Below, one piece after another: positions 1 through 5,227 of a stretch of 5,227 nucleotides of DNA; position 1 is the stretch's first letter; the number at the start of each line of letters is the position of its first letter. Origin of the DNA: Candidatus Lindowiibacteriota bacterium (GTDB lineage: Bacteria > Lindowbacteria > 2-12-FULL-62-27); NCBI GenBank assembly GCA_023249255.1, contig JAHFCY010000082.1:1-5227 (forward strand). Direction: 5' to 3'. Both the position numbers and the translations under genes were made by a program. Below the pieces are notes generated by a model, which saw only the letters and a program-made list of their open reading frames with translations, ran no database searches and was not told the DNA's origin.

Positions 1-36
1 GCTAAAGTCACCGCCATCCTCGGGTCGCCCGCATGA
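1..36 (+). CDS. 3' end of an upstream gene (possibly ispD), partial
   Basis: Only the last 11 codons lie in the window, reading AKVTAILGSPA followed by TGA at 34-36. Of the three plus frames, this is the one that ends exactly at the ispF start, giving an ATGA stop/start overlap (ATG 33-35, TGA 34-36), a usual sign of translational coupling. In many bacteria ispD, the MEP cytidylyltransferase acting two steps earlier in the same pathway, lies directly upstream of ispF, so ispD is the first guess. The visible tail carries no diagnostic motif, so the identity rests on synteny alone. Confidence 0.45.
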   Translation, partial: AKVTAILGSPA

Positions 37-521
37 GCGCGAACATCCGCGTCGGATACGGCTACGATGTTCATCGCCTCGCGTCCGGCCGGGACCTGTG
101 GCTGGGCGGCGTGCGCGTCGATTACAACCGCGGCCTGGTCGGCCATTCCGACGCCGATGTGCTCGTTCACGCCGTGGCCGACGCCGTCCTCGGCGCGGCC
201 GCGCTCGGCGATATCGGGAGACATTTTCCGGACAGCGAAGGCCGCTGGAAGGACATGAAGGGCACGGCGCTCATGGAACGCGTTCTCTCGATGGCGCGGC
301 AAAAGGGATTTCGCGTCGTCAACGTCGACTGCATCATCCACGCCGAACAGCCCAAACTTTCTCCGCACCGCGAGAAGATCCTCGAATCGCTGGCCGCCAT
401 GCTGGACGTCCCGGCCGATGCCGTCAACGTCAAATTCAAAACAAATGAAGGCCTGGACGCGGTGGGCCGGGTCGAAGCGATCGCCGCATCCGCCGTCGCA
501 TTGCTCTCAAACAAGGCATGA
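33..521 (+). CDS. ispF: 2-C-methyl-D-erythritol 2,4-cyclodiphosphate synthase
   Basis: IspF cyclises CDP-ME 2-phosphate to ME-2,4-cyclodiphosphate with release of CMP, in the MEP route to IPP and DMAPP in the cytosol. The 162-residue product has the usual family length. The divalent metal ligands are visible: D12 and H14 in GYDVHRL near the N-terminus, and H46 in HSDADVLVHA (residues 38-47). The block LGDIGRHFPDS (58-68) and the C-terminal KTNEGLDAVGR (136-146), with T137 and E139 in the nucleotide-binding region, also fit. The family works as a homotrimer with active sites at subunit interfaces. The ATG at 33 places GYDVH at the expected distance from the N-terminus and overlaps the preceding stop. 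No clear Shine-Dalgarno is seen, consistent with coupling to the upstream gene. cysS follows after 6 nt. No abnormal residue was noticed. Confidence 0.98.
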   Translation: MSANIRVGYGYDVHRLASGRDLWLGGVRVDYNRGLVGHSDADVLVHAVADAVLGAAALGDIGRHFPDSEGRWKDMKGTALMERVLSMARQKGFRVVNVDCIIHAEQPKLSPHREKILESLAAMLDVPADAVNVKFKTNEGLDAVGRVEAIAASAVALLSNKA

Positions 522-527
522 TGCTCC

Positions 528-1967
528 ATGCCTCTCACAGTTTTTAACACCCTCTCCGGCCGCAAAGAGCTTTTTGAACCGGTCACGCCGGGCAAAATCG
601 GCATGTACGTCTGCGGGGTCACGGTCTATGACGAATGCCATCTCGGCCACGCGCGATGCTACGTCTCCTTCGACGTCATCCGGCGATATTTCGAATACGC
701 GGGATTTGCGGTCCATCATGTCCAGAATTTCACGGACGTTGACGACAAGATCATCAATCGGGCCGGAGAGGCCGGCATCCCTCCTTTCGATCTGGCCCGG
801 AAATACGAACAGCGGTACTTTGAAGTTTTTGAGCGCCTGAACGTCCGGCGCGCACACGTCTATCCGCGGGCGACCGAGGAAATCGACGGTATGATCCGGA
901 TGATCACGACGCTGATCGAGCGCGGCCACGCCTACGCCGCGGACGGCGACGTCTATTTTTCGACGAAAACGTTCAAGGACTACGGAAAACTTTCGAAACG
1001 GCCGGAGGAATCGCTTCTTGCGGGCGCGCGCGTCGAAGTGTCCGACAAAAAGCGCGACCCGCTCGATTTTGCGCTCTGGAAAAAAGCCAAGACCGGAGAG
1101 CCGTCGTGGCCCAGTCCCTGGGGCGAAGGCAGGCCGGGCTGGCACATCGAATGTTCCGTGATGTCGCAGAAATACGTCGGCGACACCCTCGACGTTCACG
1201 GCGGCGGACAGGATCTGATCTTCCCCCATCACGAGAACGAAATCGCGCAGAGCGAAGCCGCGACCGGCAAGCCTTTCGTGAAATATTTTCTGCACAACGG
1301 GTTCGTCACGGTCGATGGAGAAAAGATGTCGAAGTCTCTCGGAAATTTTCAAACGCTGGAGGAACTCTACGCGCAAGTTGCGCCGGACGTCTTGCGGTTT
1401 TTGATCGTCTCGGCGCACTATCGAACGCCGCTGACATTCACGGCCAAAAAACTCGATGACGCCGCCGCGGGGCTCGCACGCTTCCGCGAGGGATTCCGGC
1501 ATCTGGAGGAACTTTTTGCCTTTCCCGTCTCGAATGACGCAGTTTCGCCGGAATCGCTTGACGCGATCCGCCTCGGATCCGTGAAGTCGAAATTCGAAAA
1601 TGCGATGAATGACGATTTCAACACAGCCGAGGCCATCGGCGTTTTGTTTCACGCGCTCACGGAAGTCAATCGACTGCATGGCGCGGCAAGCCGTTCCGGA
1701 AAAGCGCCGGCTGGAGTGACAGAAATTTTACGCCCTCTCAAATCGTGGCTCGGGACCGCCCTGAACGACATCCTCGGCATTTCGCCGGCTGCACAGGCGC
1801 TTTCGACCGATGAGACATCCCGCGTTGAGGAACTTCTGGCCGGGCGCGAAAAGGCCCGCAAGGAAAAAAAATTCTCCGACGCCGACCGCATCCGGGACGA
1901 GCTGGCCGCGATGGGCTATCAACTCCAGGACACGCCGCAAGGACCCCGTGCCGTCCGCAAACGCTGA
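528..1967 (+). CDS. cysS: Cysteinyl-tRNA synthetase (class I)
   Basis: CysS charges tRNA-Cys with cysteine using ATP. The 479-residue product is close to the E. coli enzyme in length. The class I signatures are in place: HLGH (the HIGH motif) at 38-41 and KMSKS at 266-270. The four active-site zinc ligands expected from the E. coli enzyme can be assigned as C29 (in YVCGVTVYD), C209 (in GWHIECS), H234 and E238 (in FPHHENE). The zinc site selects cysteine thiolate, so a functional enzyme is expected. Residues from about 330 on form the DALR/anticodon-binding helical region, and the tail contains the family-typical basic stretch ending in KKFSDADRIRDEL (about 447-459). The ATG at 528 lies 6 nt after the ispF stop; the only upstream purine-rich match, AAGG at 512-515, is distant, so translation is probably coupled. 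The 3' end overlaps the inferred rlmB start. Confidence 0.98.
   Translation: MPLTVFNTLSGRKELFEPVTPGKIGMYVCGVTVYDECHLGHARCYVSFDVIRRYFEYAGFAVHHVQNFTDVDDKIINRAGEAGIPPFDLARKYEQRYFEVFERLNVRRAHVYPRATEEIDGMIRMITTLIERGHAYAADGDVYFSTKTFKDYGKLSKRPEESLLAGARVEVSDKKRDPLDFALWKKAKTGEPSWPSPWGEGRPGWHIECSVMSQKYVGDTLDVHGGGQDLIFPHHENEIAQSEAATGKPFVKYFLHNGFVTVDGEKMSKSLGNFQTLEELYAQVAPDVLRFLIVSAHYRTPLTFTAKKLDDAAAGLARFREGFRHLEELFAFPVSNDAVSPESLDAIRLGSVKSKFENAMNDDFNTAEAIGVLFHALTEVNRLHGAASRSGKAPAGVTEILRPLKSWLGTALNDILGISPAAQALSTDETSRVEELLAGREKARKEKKFSDADRIRDELAAMGYQLQDTPQGPRAVRKR
1939..1950 (+). promoter_or_regulatory. Ribosome binding site and GTG start proposed for rlmB
   Basis: AAGGA at 1939-1943 is followed by four C residues and then GTG at 1948-1950, in frame with the methyltransferase. 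The site lies inside the last codons of cysS. This start begins the protein six residues before its first conserved block (DVLYG), whereas the in-frame ATG at 1810 lies deep inside cysS and would add 46 residues with no family likeness. The spacing of 4 nt is a little short. Confidence 0.6.
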
Positions 1968-2778
1968 CGTCCTCTACGGCCGGAGGCCGGTCCAGCTTTT
2001 TCTTGAAAAAAGTCCGCGCCGCGCCCGGCGGCTTTTCATCGACCGCCGATTGTCCCGCGACATCGTCGAAAAATTTTCACGACTCGCGCGCGGCCGGTCA
2101 GCGCCGATCGCCCTCGTCGACAGCGGCCAGATTGACCGCTTGAGCGACGGCGGTGTCCATCAGGGCGTCGCCCTTGAAGCCGATCCCCTGCGCCTGCGGG
2201 GCATTTCCGATCTTCTGTCTCTGATCAAACATCCATCTTCCCCGCCGGCGCAAGGCCGGTCAAATTTCCCGGCCGTCTTCCTTGCTCTTGACTCCGTGAC
2301 CGACCCGCAAAATTTCGGCGCGGTCGCCCGGTCGGCCGACGCTTTCGGCCTGGGCGGGTTGGTCTTTGAATCCCGCCACGCTCCGCCGTTTGGCGGCGCC
2401 GCCTACAAGGCATCGGCCGGCGCGATTGAATTCGTTCCGCTGTTTTCCGTCTCGAATTTCTCCGAAACGCTTCGAACGATCAAATCGGATCGGGTCAGGA
2501 TTGTCGGCCTCGATGCCGGCGGCAAATCGCCGCTGGGCGACTGTCTCGCCCGCGAGGACGTCCGGCCGCATGCGCTGGTTCTGGTTCTCGGGAGTGAAGG
2601 CCGGGGAATTCAAAAATCGGTCAAATCCCTCTGCACCGAAATTTGCTCAATCCCCATGTCCGGCCACGTCGGCAGTCTCAACGTATCGGCTGCGGCGGCC
2701 GTCGCGTGTTACATCGCAACCGCGCTCTCAAACGCGCGGGCAAAAATCGGTTTGGGGTCGGTGGCGTCGTCCGGATAG
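1948..2778 (+). CDS. rlmB: RlmB/TrmH-family SPOUT rRNA 2'-O-methyltransferase
   Basis: This is a SAM-dependent RNA ribose methyltransferase of the SpoU class. RlmB itself makes Gm2251 in the 23S rRNA peptidyl-transferase loop. With the GTG start the product is 276 residues. Residues 7-80 match the L30e-like substrate-binding domain (DVLYGRRPVQLFLE at 7-20, HQGV at 71-74), which separates RlmB-type proteins from short TrmL/TrmH proteins. The SPOUT domain, about 107-262, has all three SpoU motifs: LDSVTDPQNFGAVARSADAFG-type motif 1 at 114-134 with N122 and R128, LVLGSEGRGI at 212-221 with E217, and IPMSGHVGSLNVSAA at 235-249 with S243 and N245. The last two help form the knotted SAM site. The interdomain linker (about 91-106) is longer than in E. 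coli RlmB, and about 14 extra residues follow the last SPOUT helix. The 3' end overlaps the convergent kinase gene by 70 bp. The fold is certain; the exact target nucleotide is inferred. Confidence 0.93.
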   Translation: MPSANADVLYGRRPVQLFLEKSPRRARRLFIDRRLSRDIVEKFSRLARGRSAPIALVDSGQIDRLSDGGVHQGVALEADPLRLRGISDLLSLIKHPSSPPAQGRSNFPAVFLALDSVTDPQNFGAVARSADAFGLGGLVFESRHAPPFGGAAYKASAGAIEFVPLFSVSNFSETLRTIKSDRVRIVGLDAGGKSPLGDCLAREDVRPHALVLVLGSEGRGIQKSVKSLCTEICSIPMSGHVGSLNVSAAAAVACYIATALSNARAKIGLGSVASSG

Positions 2779-4511
2779 ATCGCGACACCCAATTTGAAGG
2801 ACGGCGGCGGGGCATCGCCCATCTGTTGCCGGAATTTGTCTTCCAGTCGCGACTGAACACGGCGGCGGACCGCGGCTGCGCCGTCCCGGCCTGTCTGGAC
2901 GAGGATGGCAAAAGCGGATCTGCGAAGACAGGGATGGACGCTGTCGCCTTTGCGAAAGAGCGTTGACACGAGTTCCTGATGGATCTGGTCATAGAGCGAA
3001 TCGAGATGCGAGGAGGACAGGGCGGTTTTGAGTTCGTCGATGTTGGCCAGCGTCAGGACCATGACCGTGAGAGCCGATCCATCCTCGGTTGACGCTGACA
3101 TGGCGCGGCGCAATACCGTTTCCATCACGATATCCTCGTCAAATTTCGGCACCACAAAATGAAACTGTACGCCCCGGCCGGGCCGGCTCTCCGCCCAGAT
3201 TTTTCCGTCATGCAGTTCAACGATCTCCTTGCAAATCGCAAGTCCCAGTCCCGTGCCCCGGTGGCCGCGGCTGTCCTTGGCCCGGTGAAATTGTTCGTAT
3301 TTGTTGAAGAGCCCCGCCAGATCCTTCGGCTCGATGCCGGAACCGTCGTTTGACACCGTGATCTGAACGCCGATCAATTCCTGAAGGAGCGTCGCCTGAA
3401 CGACGCCGCGGACGTTCTGCTGATCGACCTCGCGCATTTCGACGGTGATCTTCTGCCGGCAAAATTTCAGCGCGTTCGACAACAAATTGGTGACCACCTG
3501 GGTCAGCATATCAGCGTCGGCATAGACGGGCGCAACGCCCTCCGGAATATCGCACGCGATTTCAATCCCGTGCTCGTCTGCTTTGATCTGAAATTCCCGC
3601 GCCAGGTCCCGAATCAGCGCCGAGGCGTCAACGCGTCCCCGATGCATCCTCGCCTTGCCCGACTCGAGGCGCGAGATATCAAGGAGGTTATTGATGATTT
3701 TGGACAGGCGGTCCATATGCCGAAACGCCATGTCGACGTATCGAGACTGGTCGTACGTCAGCGGACCCGCCACACCCTCTTTGAGATTTTCAATCACACC
3801 CTGGATCACTGCCAGGGGCGAGCGGATTTCGTGGGAGGCGGTGTTGATGAAATCATCTTTTCGTTTTTCCGTTTCCTGCCGGAGCGCAATTTCCTCCTGT
3901 AGGCGGCCCACCACTTTGCGCGAGACCGTTTCGTTGGCCGACAGATGCCGTTTAAGCCGATTCAGCTCCCCGGTCAGGCGGCTGCGCTCGACCGCCGAGC
4001 GGATCACGCGCGCCAAAATCCGATCGTTCAATTCTTCTTTGAGAAGATAATCCACAGCGCCGAGCCGGATGGTTTCCAACGCGAGATTTTCATCGTCAGC
4101 CGAACACACAACCACCACCGGCACGTCCGCAACCGTGGAACGGATCCGGGAAAACAGGTTGAGTCCCCGCCACTCAGGAAGGGAGATGTCGACCACCACC
4201 GCGTCAAACACGCGATTCGGATCAAGGAGCACGTCCAGGGAACTTGTCACCGCGTCGTGCGGTTCGATCTCAAGTTGAGATACATGGCCGCCGTGGGAAC
4301 TTAAAACGGTGGGAGAAACAGATCCGGCGCCCGCGCCGCAAATCCAACAGACCCGCAGCGATCGCTGAACAGAAAAGCTCTCCGCCGAAGCGACGGAACC
4401 ATCCGCCGCCAAAAGTTTTCCGATGAATTCGCCCTCGAAAGGAATCTCGGGCAACGACGTTCCGGCGTGGGCCACACGCCGTTCCGGGTAACCGATGTCC
4501 CGGGTCACCAC
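2709..4511 (-). CDS. Orphan hybrid sensor kinase: degenerate receiver, histidine kinase core, GGDEF-like C-terminus
   Basis: The 600-residue protein has no visible membrane segment or signal peptide and is probably cytoplasmic. Residues 1-50 match nothing I recognise. Residues 50-175 form a receiver fold with phospho-acceptor D108 (VVVDISLPEWRG), S137 and K158, but the acidic pair expected after strand 1 is replaced by CGAGAG (58-63). A helical, coiled-coil-like linker spans about 172-220. The kinase core follows: H box FINTASHEIRSPL with H227, N box TNLLSNALKF with N342 and N346, G1 box NDGSGI (388-393, Asn where Asp is usual, a variant known in other kinases), F box around 402-409 and G2 box GHRGTGLGLAI (416-426). 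A loop of roughly 20 extra residues (about 358-380) sits in the ATPase domain. Residues 481-600 resemble a GGDEF domain with the signature lost (RRSAF at 530-534). The likely activity is autophosphorylation at H227 and transfer to an unseen regulator. Start is GTG at 4509-4511 (GTG 4506-4508 is also possible) with GGAAG nine bases upstream on this strand. Confidence 0.9.
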   Translation of the reverse strand: MVTRDIGYPERRVAHAGTSLPEIPFEGEFIGKLLAADGSVASAESFSVQRSLRVCWICGAGAGSVSPTVLSSHGGHVSQLEIEPHDAVTSSLDVLLDPNRVFDAVVVDISLPEWRGLNLFSRIRSTVADVPVVVVCSADDENLALETIRLGAVDYLLKEELNDRILARVIRSAVERSRLTGELNRLKRHLSANETVSRKVVGRLQEEIALRQETEKRKDDFINTASHEIRSPLAVIQGVIENLKEGVAGPLTYDQSRYVDMAFRHMDRLSKIINNLLDISRLESGKARMHRGRVDASALIRDLAREFQIKADEHGIEIACDIPEGVAPVYADADMLTQVVTNLLSNALKFCRQKITVEMREVDQQNVRGVVQATLLQELIGVQITVSNDGSGIEPKDLAGLFNKYEQFHRAKDSRGHRGTGLGLAICKEIVELHDGKIWAESRPGRGVQFHFVVPKFDEDIVMETVLRRAMSASTEDGSALTVMVLTLANIDELKTALSSSHLDSLYDQIHQELVSTLFRKGDSVHPCLRRSAFAILVQTGRDGAAAVRRRVQSRLEDKFRQQMGDAPPPSFKLGVAIYPDDATDPKPIFARAFESAVAM

Positions 4512-4640
4512 CGCACGCCACTTCCGCTTGCTATATGCTCATTGACCATCCCATATTTCCATCCCCGTCAAACTAACCACCCATTCAAGAACCCGCCGCC
4601 GAACCCCTCTCGCCCGGTTGCGGACCCACAAACGTTCGGG

Positions 4641-4668
4641 AATGTATCTTATTTAAATGAAAATGCAA
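4641..4668 (-). promoter_or_regulatory. Weak candidate promoter for the kinase gene
   Basis: On the minus strand TTGCAT (4663-4668) is followed, after a 16-bp AT-rich spacer, by TACATT (4641-4646). These are partial matches to sigma-70 -35 and -10 boxes. The position, about 130 bp upstream of the kinase start and inside the AT-rich island, is plausible. The match is weak and AT-rich DNA produces such matches by chance. Confidence 0.25.
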
Positions 4669-4672
4669 ATGA
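4655..4672. repeat. Tandem hexamer AAATGA/AAATGC/AAATGA
   Basis: Three contiguous 6-bp units differ at a single base. They lie in the centre of the AT-rich island between two divergent genes. They may be part of a curved or UP-element-like segment, or low-complexity sequence without function. Confidence 0.6.
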
Positions 4673-4673
4673 T

Positions 4674-4699
4674 TTTTTCGCGGGTCCCTTTTTCGCGGG
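4674..4699 (+). repeat. 11-bp direct repeat TTTTTCGCGGG
   Basis: Exact copies are at 4674-4684 and 4689-4699, a period of 15 bp, separated by TCCC. They lie between the AT-rich island and the TTGACA hexamer upstream of the right-edge gene. The two copies run in the same direction, so they do not form a hairpin with each other. A regulator site or a small local duplication are both possible. Confidence 0.6.
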
Positions 4700-4707
4700 G
4701 GCCTCAC

Positions 4708-4713
4708 TTGACA
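4708..4713 (+). promoter_or_regulatory. TTGACA -35-like hexamer
   Basis: A perfect sigma-70 -35 consensus sits 69 bp before the ATG of the right-edge gene. At 16 to 18 bp spacing the downstream bases (around 4730-4737) read GGCACACT, which is not a recognisable -10 box. The promoter call is therefore tentative, and the sigma factor specificity of this organism is unknown. Confidence 0.3.
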
Positions 4714-4760
4714 TCAACGCCTTTGCGACGGCACACTTGGTCAATCGGTTAGATATCTAC

Positions 4761-4784
4761 GGAGGGAAGGTGAGGACCAGGATG
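4761..4784 (+). promoter_or_regulatory. Ribosome binding site for the right-edge gene
   Basis: The leader is purine-rich, with GGAGG at 4761-4765 and a second match, AAGGTGAGG, at 4767-4775. The latter ends 6 nt before ATG at 4782-4784, an ideal distance. This is the strongest Shine-Dalgarno in the window and supports the plus-strand frame over the antisense one. Confidence 0.75.
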
Positions 4785-5227
4785 GTTCGAATTGCCGCCG
4801 ATCATCCACTGTTTCGGGATTTCACGGGCGTCACGCTCGCGCCGCAGGTCGATTTGCGCGGTACGTCCATTCGCGCGGGCGACGCCATCATCCGCACGGA
4901 AGTTATTCCTGACAAAACACGCTCGTTCACGGTGAGCGACGCCGTCCGCGCGCCCGGCGCAACCCCCATCGCGCTCGACACTCATTCCCTGCCCGGACAG
5001 ATCGCCATCGGATCGGACACGCTTGAAGATCTCAAATCCGGCGCGGCACGGCTCGACAGCGGAGAGCTTGCGCCGACCGAACGCATTTCCGCTCATGCGC
5101 ACACCCCGGAAAGCCTGAGCCACGCCGCCGAGGACACCGGCCAGACGCCGGTCAAACTGTCAGTCGGATTCGGATTCGACGCGCAGGCGATCGATCGGGC
5201 CGCGCTGGATCGGCAGGCATTTCAACA
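4782..5227 (+). CDS. Unrecognised protein, N-terminal part, runs off the window
   Basis: The frame from ATG at 4782 stays open for 148 codons to the window end, so the gene is truncated by the edge. It begins MVRIAADHPLFRDFTG. Third codon positions are mostly G or C, as in the genes to the left, and a strong ribosome binding site precedes the start. I recognise no family. The visible part is hydrophilic, contains no cysteine, has few lysines, and is rich in Ala, Asp, Thr and Ser. There is no signal peptide and no membrane helix. Residues about 17-85 alternate short hydrophobic runs with Thr, Asp and Gly (for example VTLAPQVDLRGTSIRAGD), suggesting beta structure. Residues 95-130 look more disordered. 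It is divergent from the kinase gene and shares its upstream region, but nothing ties them functionally. Confidence 0.75.
   Translation, partial: MVRIAADHPLFRDFTGVTLAPQVDLRGTSIRAGDAIIRTEVIPDKTRSFTVSDAVRAPGATPIALDTHSLPGQIAIGSDTLEDLKSGAARLDSGELAPTERISAHAHTPESLSHAAEDTGQTPVKLSVGFGFDAQAIDRAALDRQAFQ

Larger units (their letters stand above)
4512..4781. other. Divergent intergenic region with AT-rich island
   Basis: This 270-bp stretch separates the start of the minus-strand kinase from the start of the plus-strand gene at the right edge, so it should carry both promoters. The half nearest the kinase (4550-4630) is C-rich and featureless. An AT-rich island lies at about 4643-4678, inside otherwise GC-rich DNA. 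It contains three near-identical tandem hexamers (AAATGA, AAATGC, AAATGA) at 4655-4672. An 11-bp direct repeat follows at 4674-4684 and 4689-4699. A TTGACA hexamer is at 4708-4713. No tRNA, small RNA or clear terminator hairpin was seen here. Confidence 0.7.

Noticed and set aside
167-622. 151-codon minus-strand open frame opposite ispF and the start of cysS
   Set aside because: It is antisense to two certain genes and shows no recognisable motif.
507-1679. 390-codon open frame on the minus strand opposite cysS
   Set aside because: It lies entirely antisense to ispF/cysS, whose catalytic motifs are all present. Its composition is Arg/Phe/Val-rich as expected for a mirror of GC-rich coding DNA, and it has no family likeness.
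1810-1947. Upstream ATG extension of rlmB
   Set aside because: The added residues are a basic, low-likeness reading of the cysS 3' end in another frame, and the family N-terminus starts at about 1966.
4270-4521. 83-codon minus-strand frame overlapping the kinase N-terminus
   Set aside because: It is out of frame with the receiver domain and has no family likeness. A frameshifted N-terminus for the kinase was considered, but the receiver fold reads continuously in the kinase frame.
4532-4543. Four-codon minus-strand minigene ATG AGC ATA TAG upstream of the kinase
   Set aside because: It is too short to judge, has no good ribosome binding site, and offers no sign of a leader-peptide mechanism.
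4599-4639. Inverted repeat CCGAAC ... GTTCGG in the intergenic region
   Set aside because: The stem is only 6 bp with a 29-nt loop and no T-run, so it is not a credible terminator and is likely chance.
4749-5123. 124-codon minus-strand open frame near the right edge
   Set aside because: The plus strand has a better ribosome binding site, G/C-rich third codon positions and a longer open frame. The minus product is Arg/Gly-rich and looks like a mirror.

Overview
This window is GC-rich bacterial chromosome with strong G/C preference at third codon positions. AT-rich sequence is confined to one non-coding stretch near the right end. The left half is a compact plus-strand housekeeping cluster. 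It holds the last codons of an unidentified upstream gene (by synteny perhaps ispD), then ispF (MEP isoprenoid pathway), cysS (cysteinyl-tRNA synthetase) and an rlmB-type SPOUT rRNA 2'-O-methyltransferase. These genes overlap or are separated by only a few bases (ATGA overlap, 6-nt gap, then an inferred 20-nt overlap), so they are probably co-transcribed and translationally coupled. An isoprenoid gene beside cysS and a TrmH-family methyltransferase is a common arrangement in many bacterial phyla. It shows a MEP-pathway bacterium but does not fix the lineage; a Gram-negative, deltaproteobacteria-like or candidate-phylum genome is only a guess.

The centre is a large minus-strand gene convergent with the cluster. 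Its 3' end overlaps the 3' end of rlmB by 70 bp. It encodes a 600-residue cytoplasmic signalling protein: a receiver domain with a phospho-acceptor Asp but no acidic Mg pocket, a signalling helix, a complete-looking histidine kinase core (HisKA plus HATPase_c), and a C-terminal domain that resembles a diguanylate cyclase (GGDEF) fold with its signature destroyed. No transmembrane segment and no partner response regulator gene is visible, so it is an orphan here.

To the right, a 270-bp divergent intergenic region carries an AT-rich island, a short hexamer repeat, an 11-bp direct repeat and a TTGACA hexamer. After it, a plus-strand gene with a good ribosome binding site runs off the window edge. 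Its product is not recognised.

No RNA genes, insertion sequences, CRISPR arrays or convincing terminators were seen. The left half is ordinary. The main lead is the kinase, where both accessory domains look catalytically degenerate while the kinase core is largely intact.
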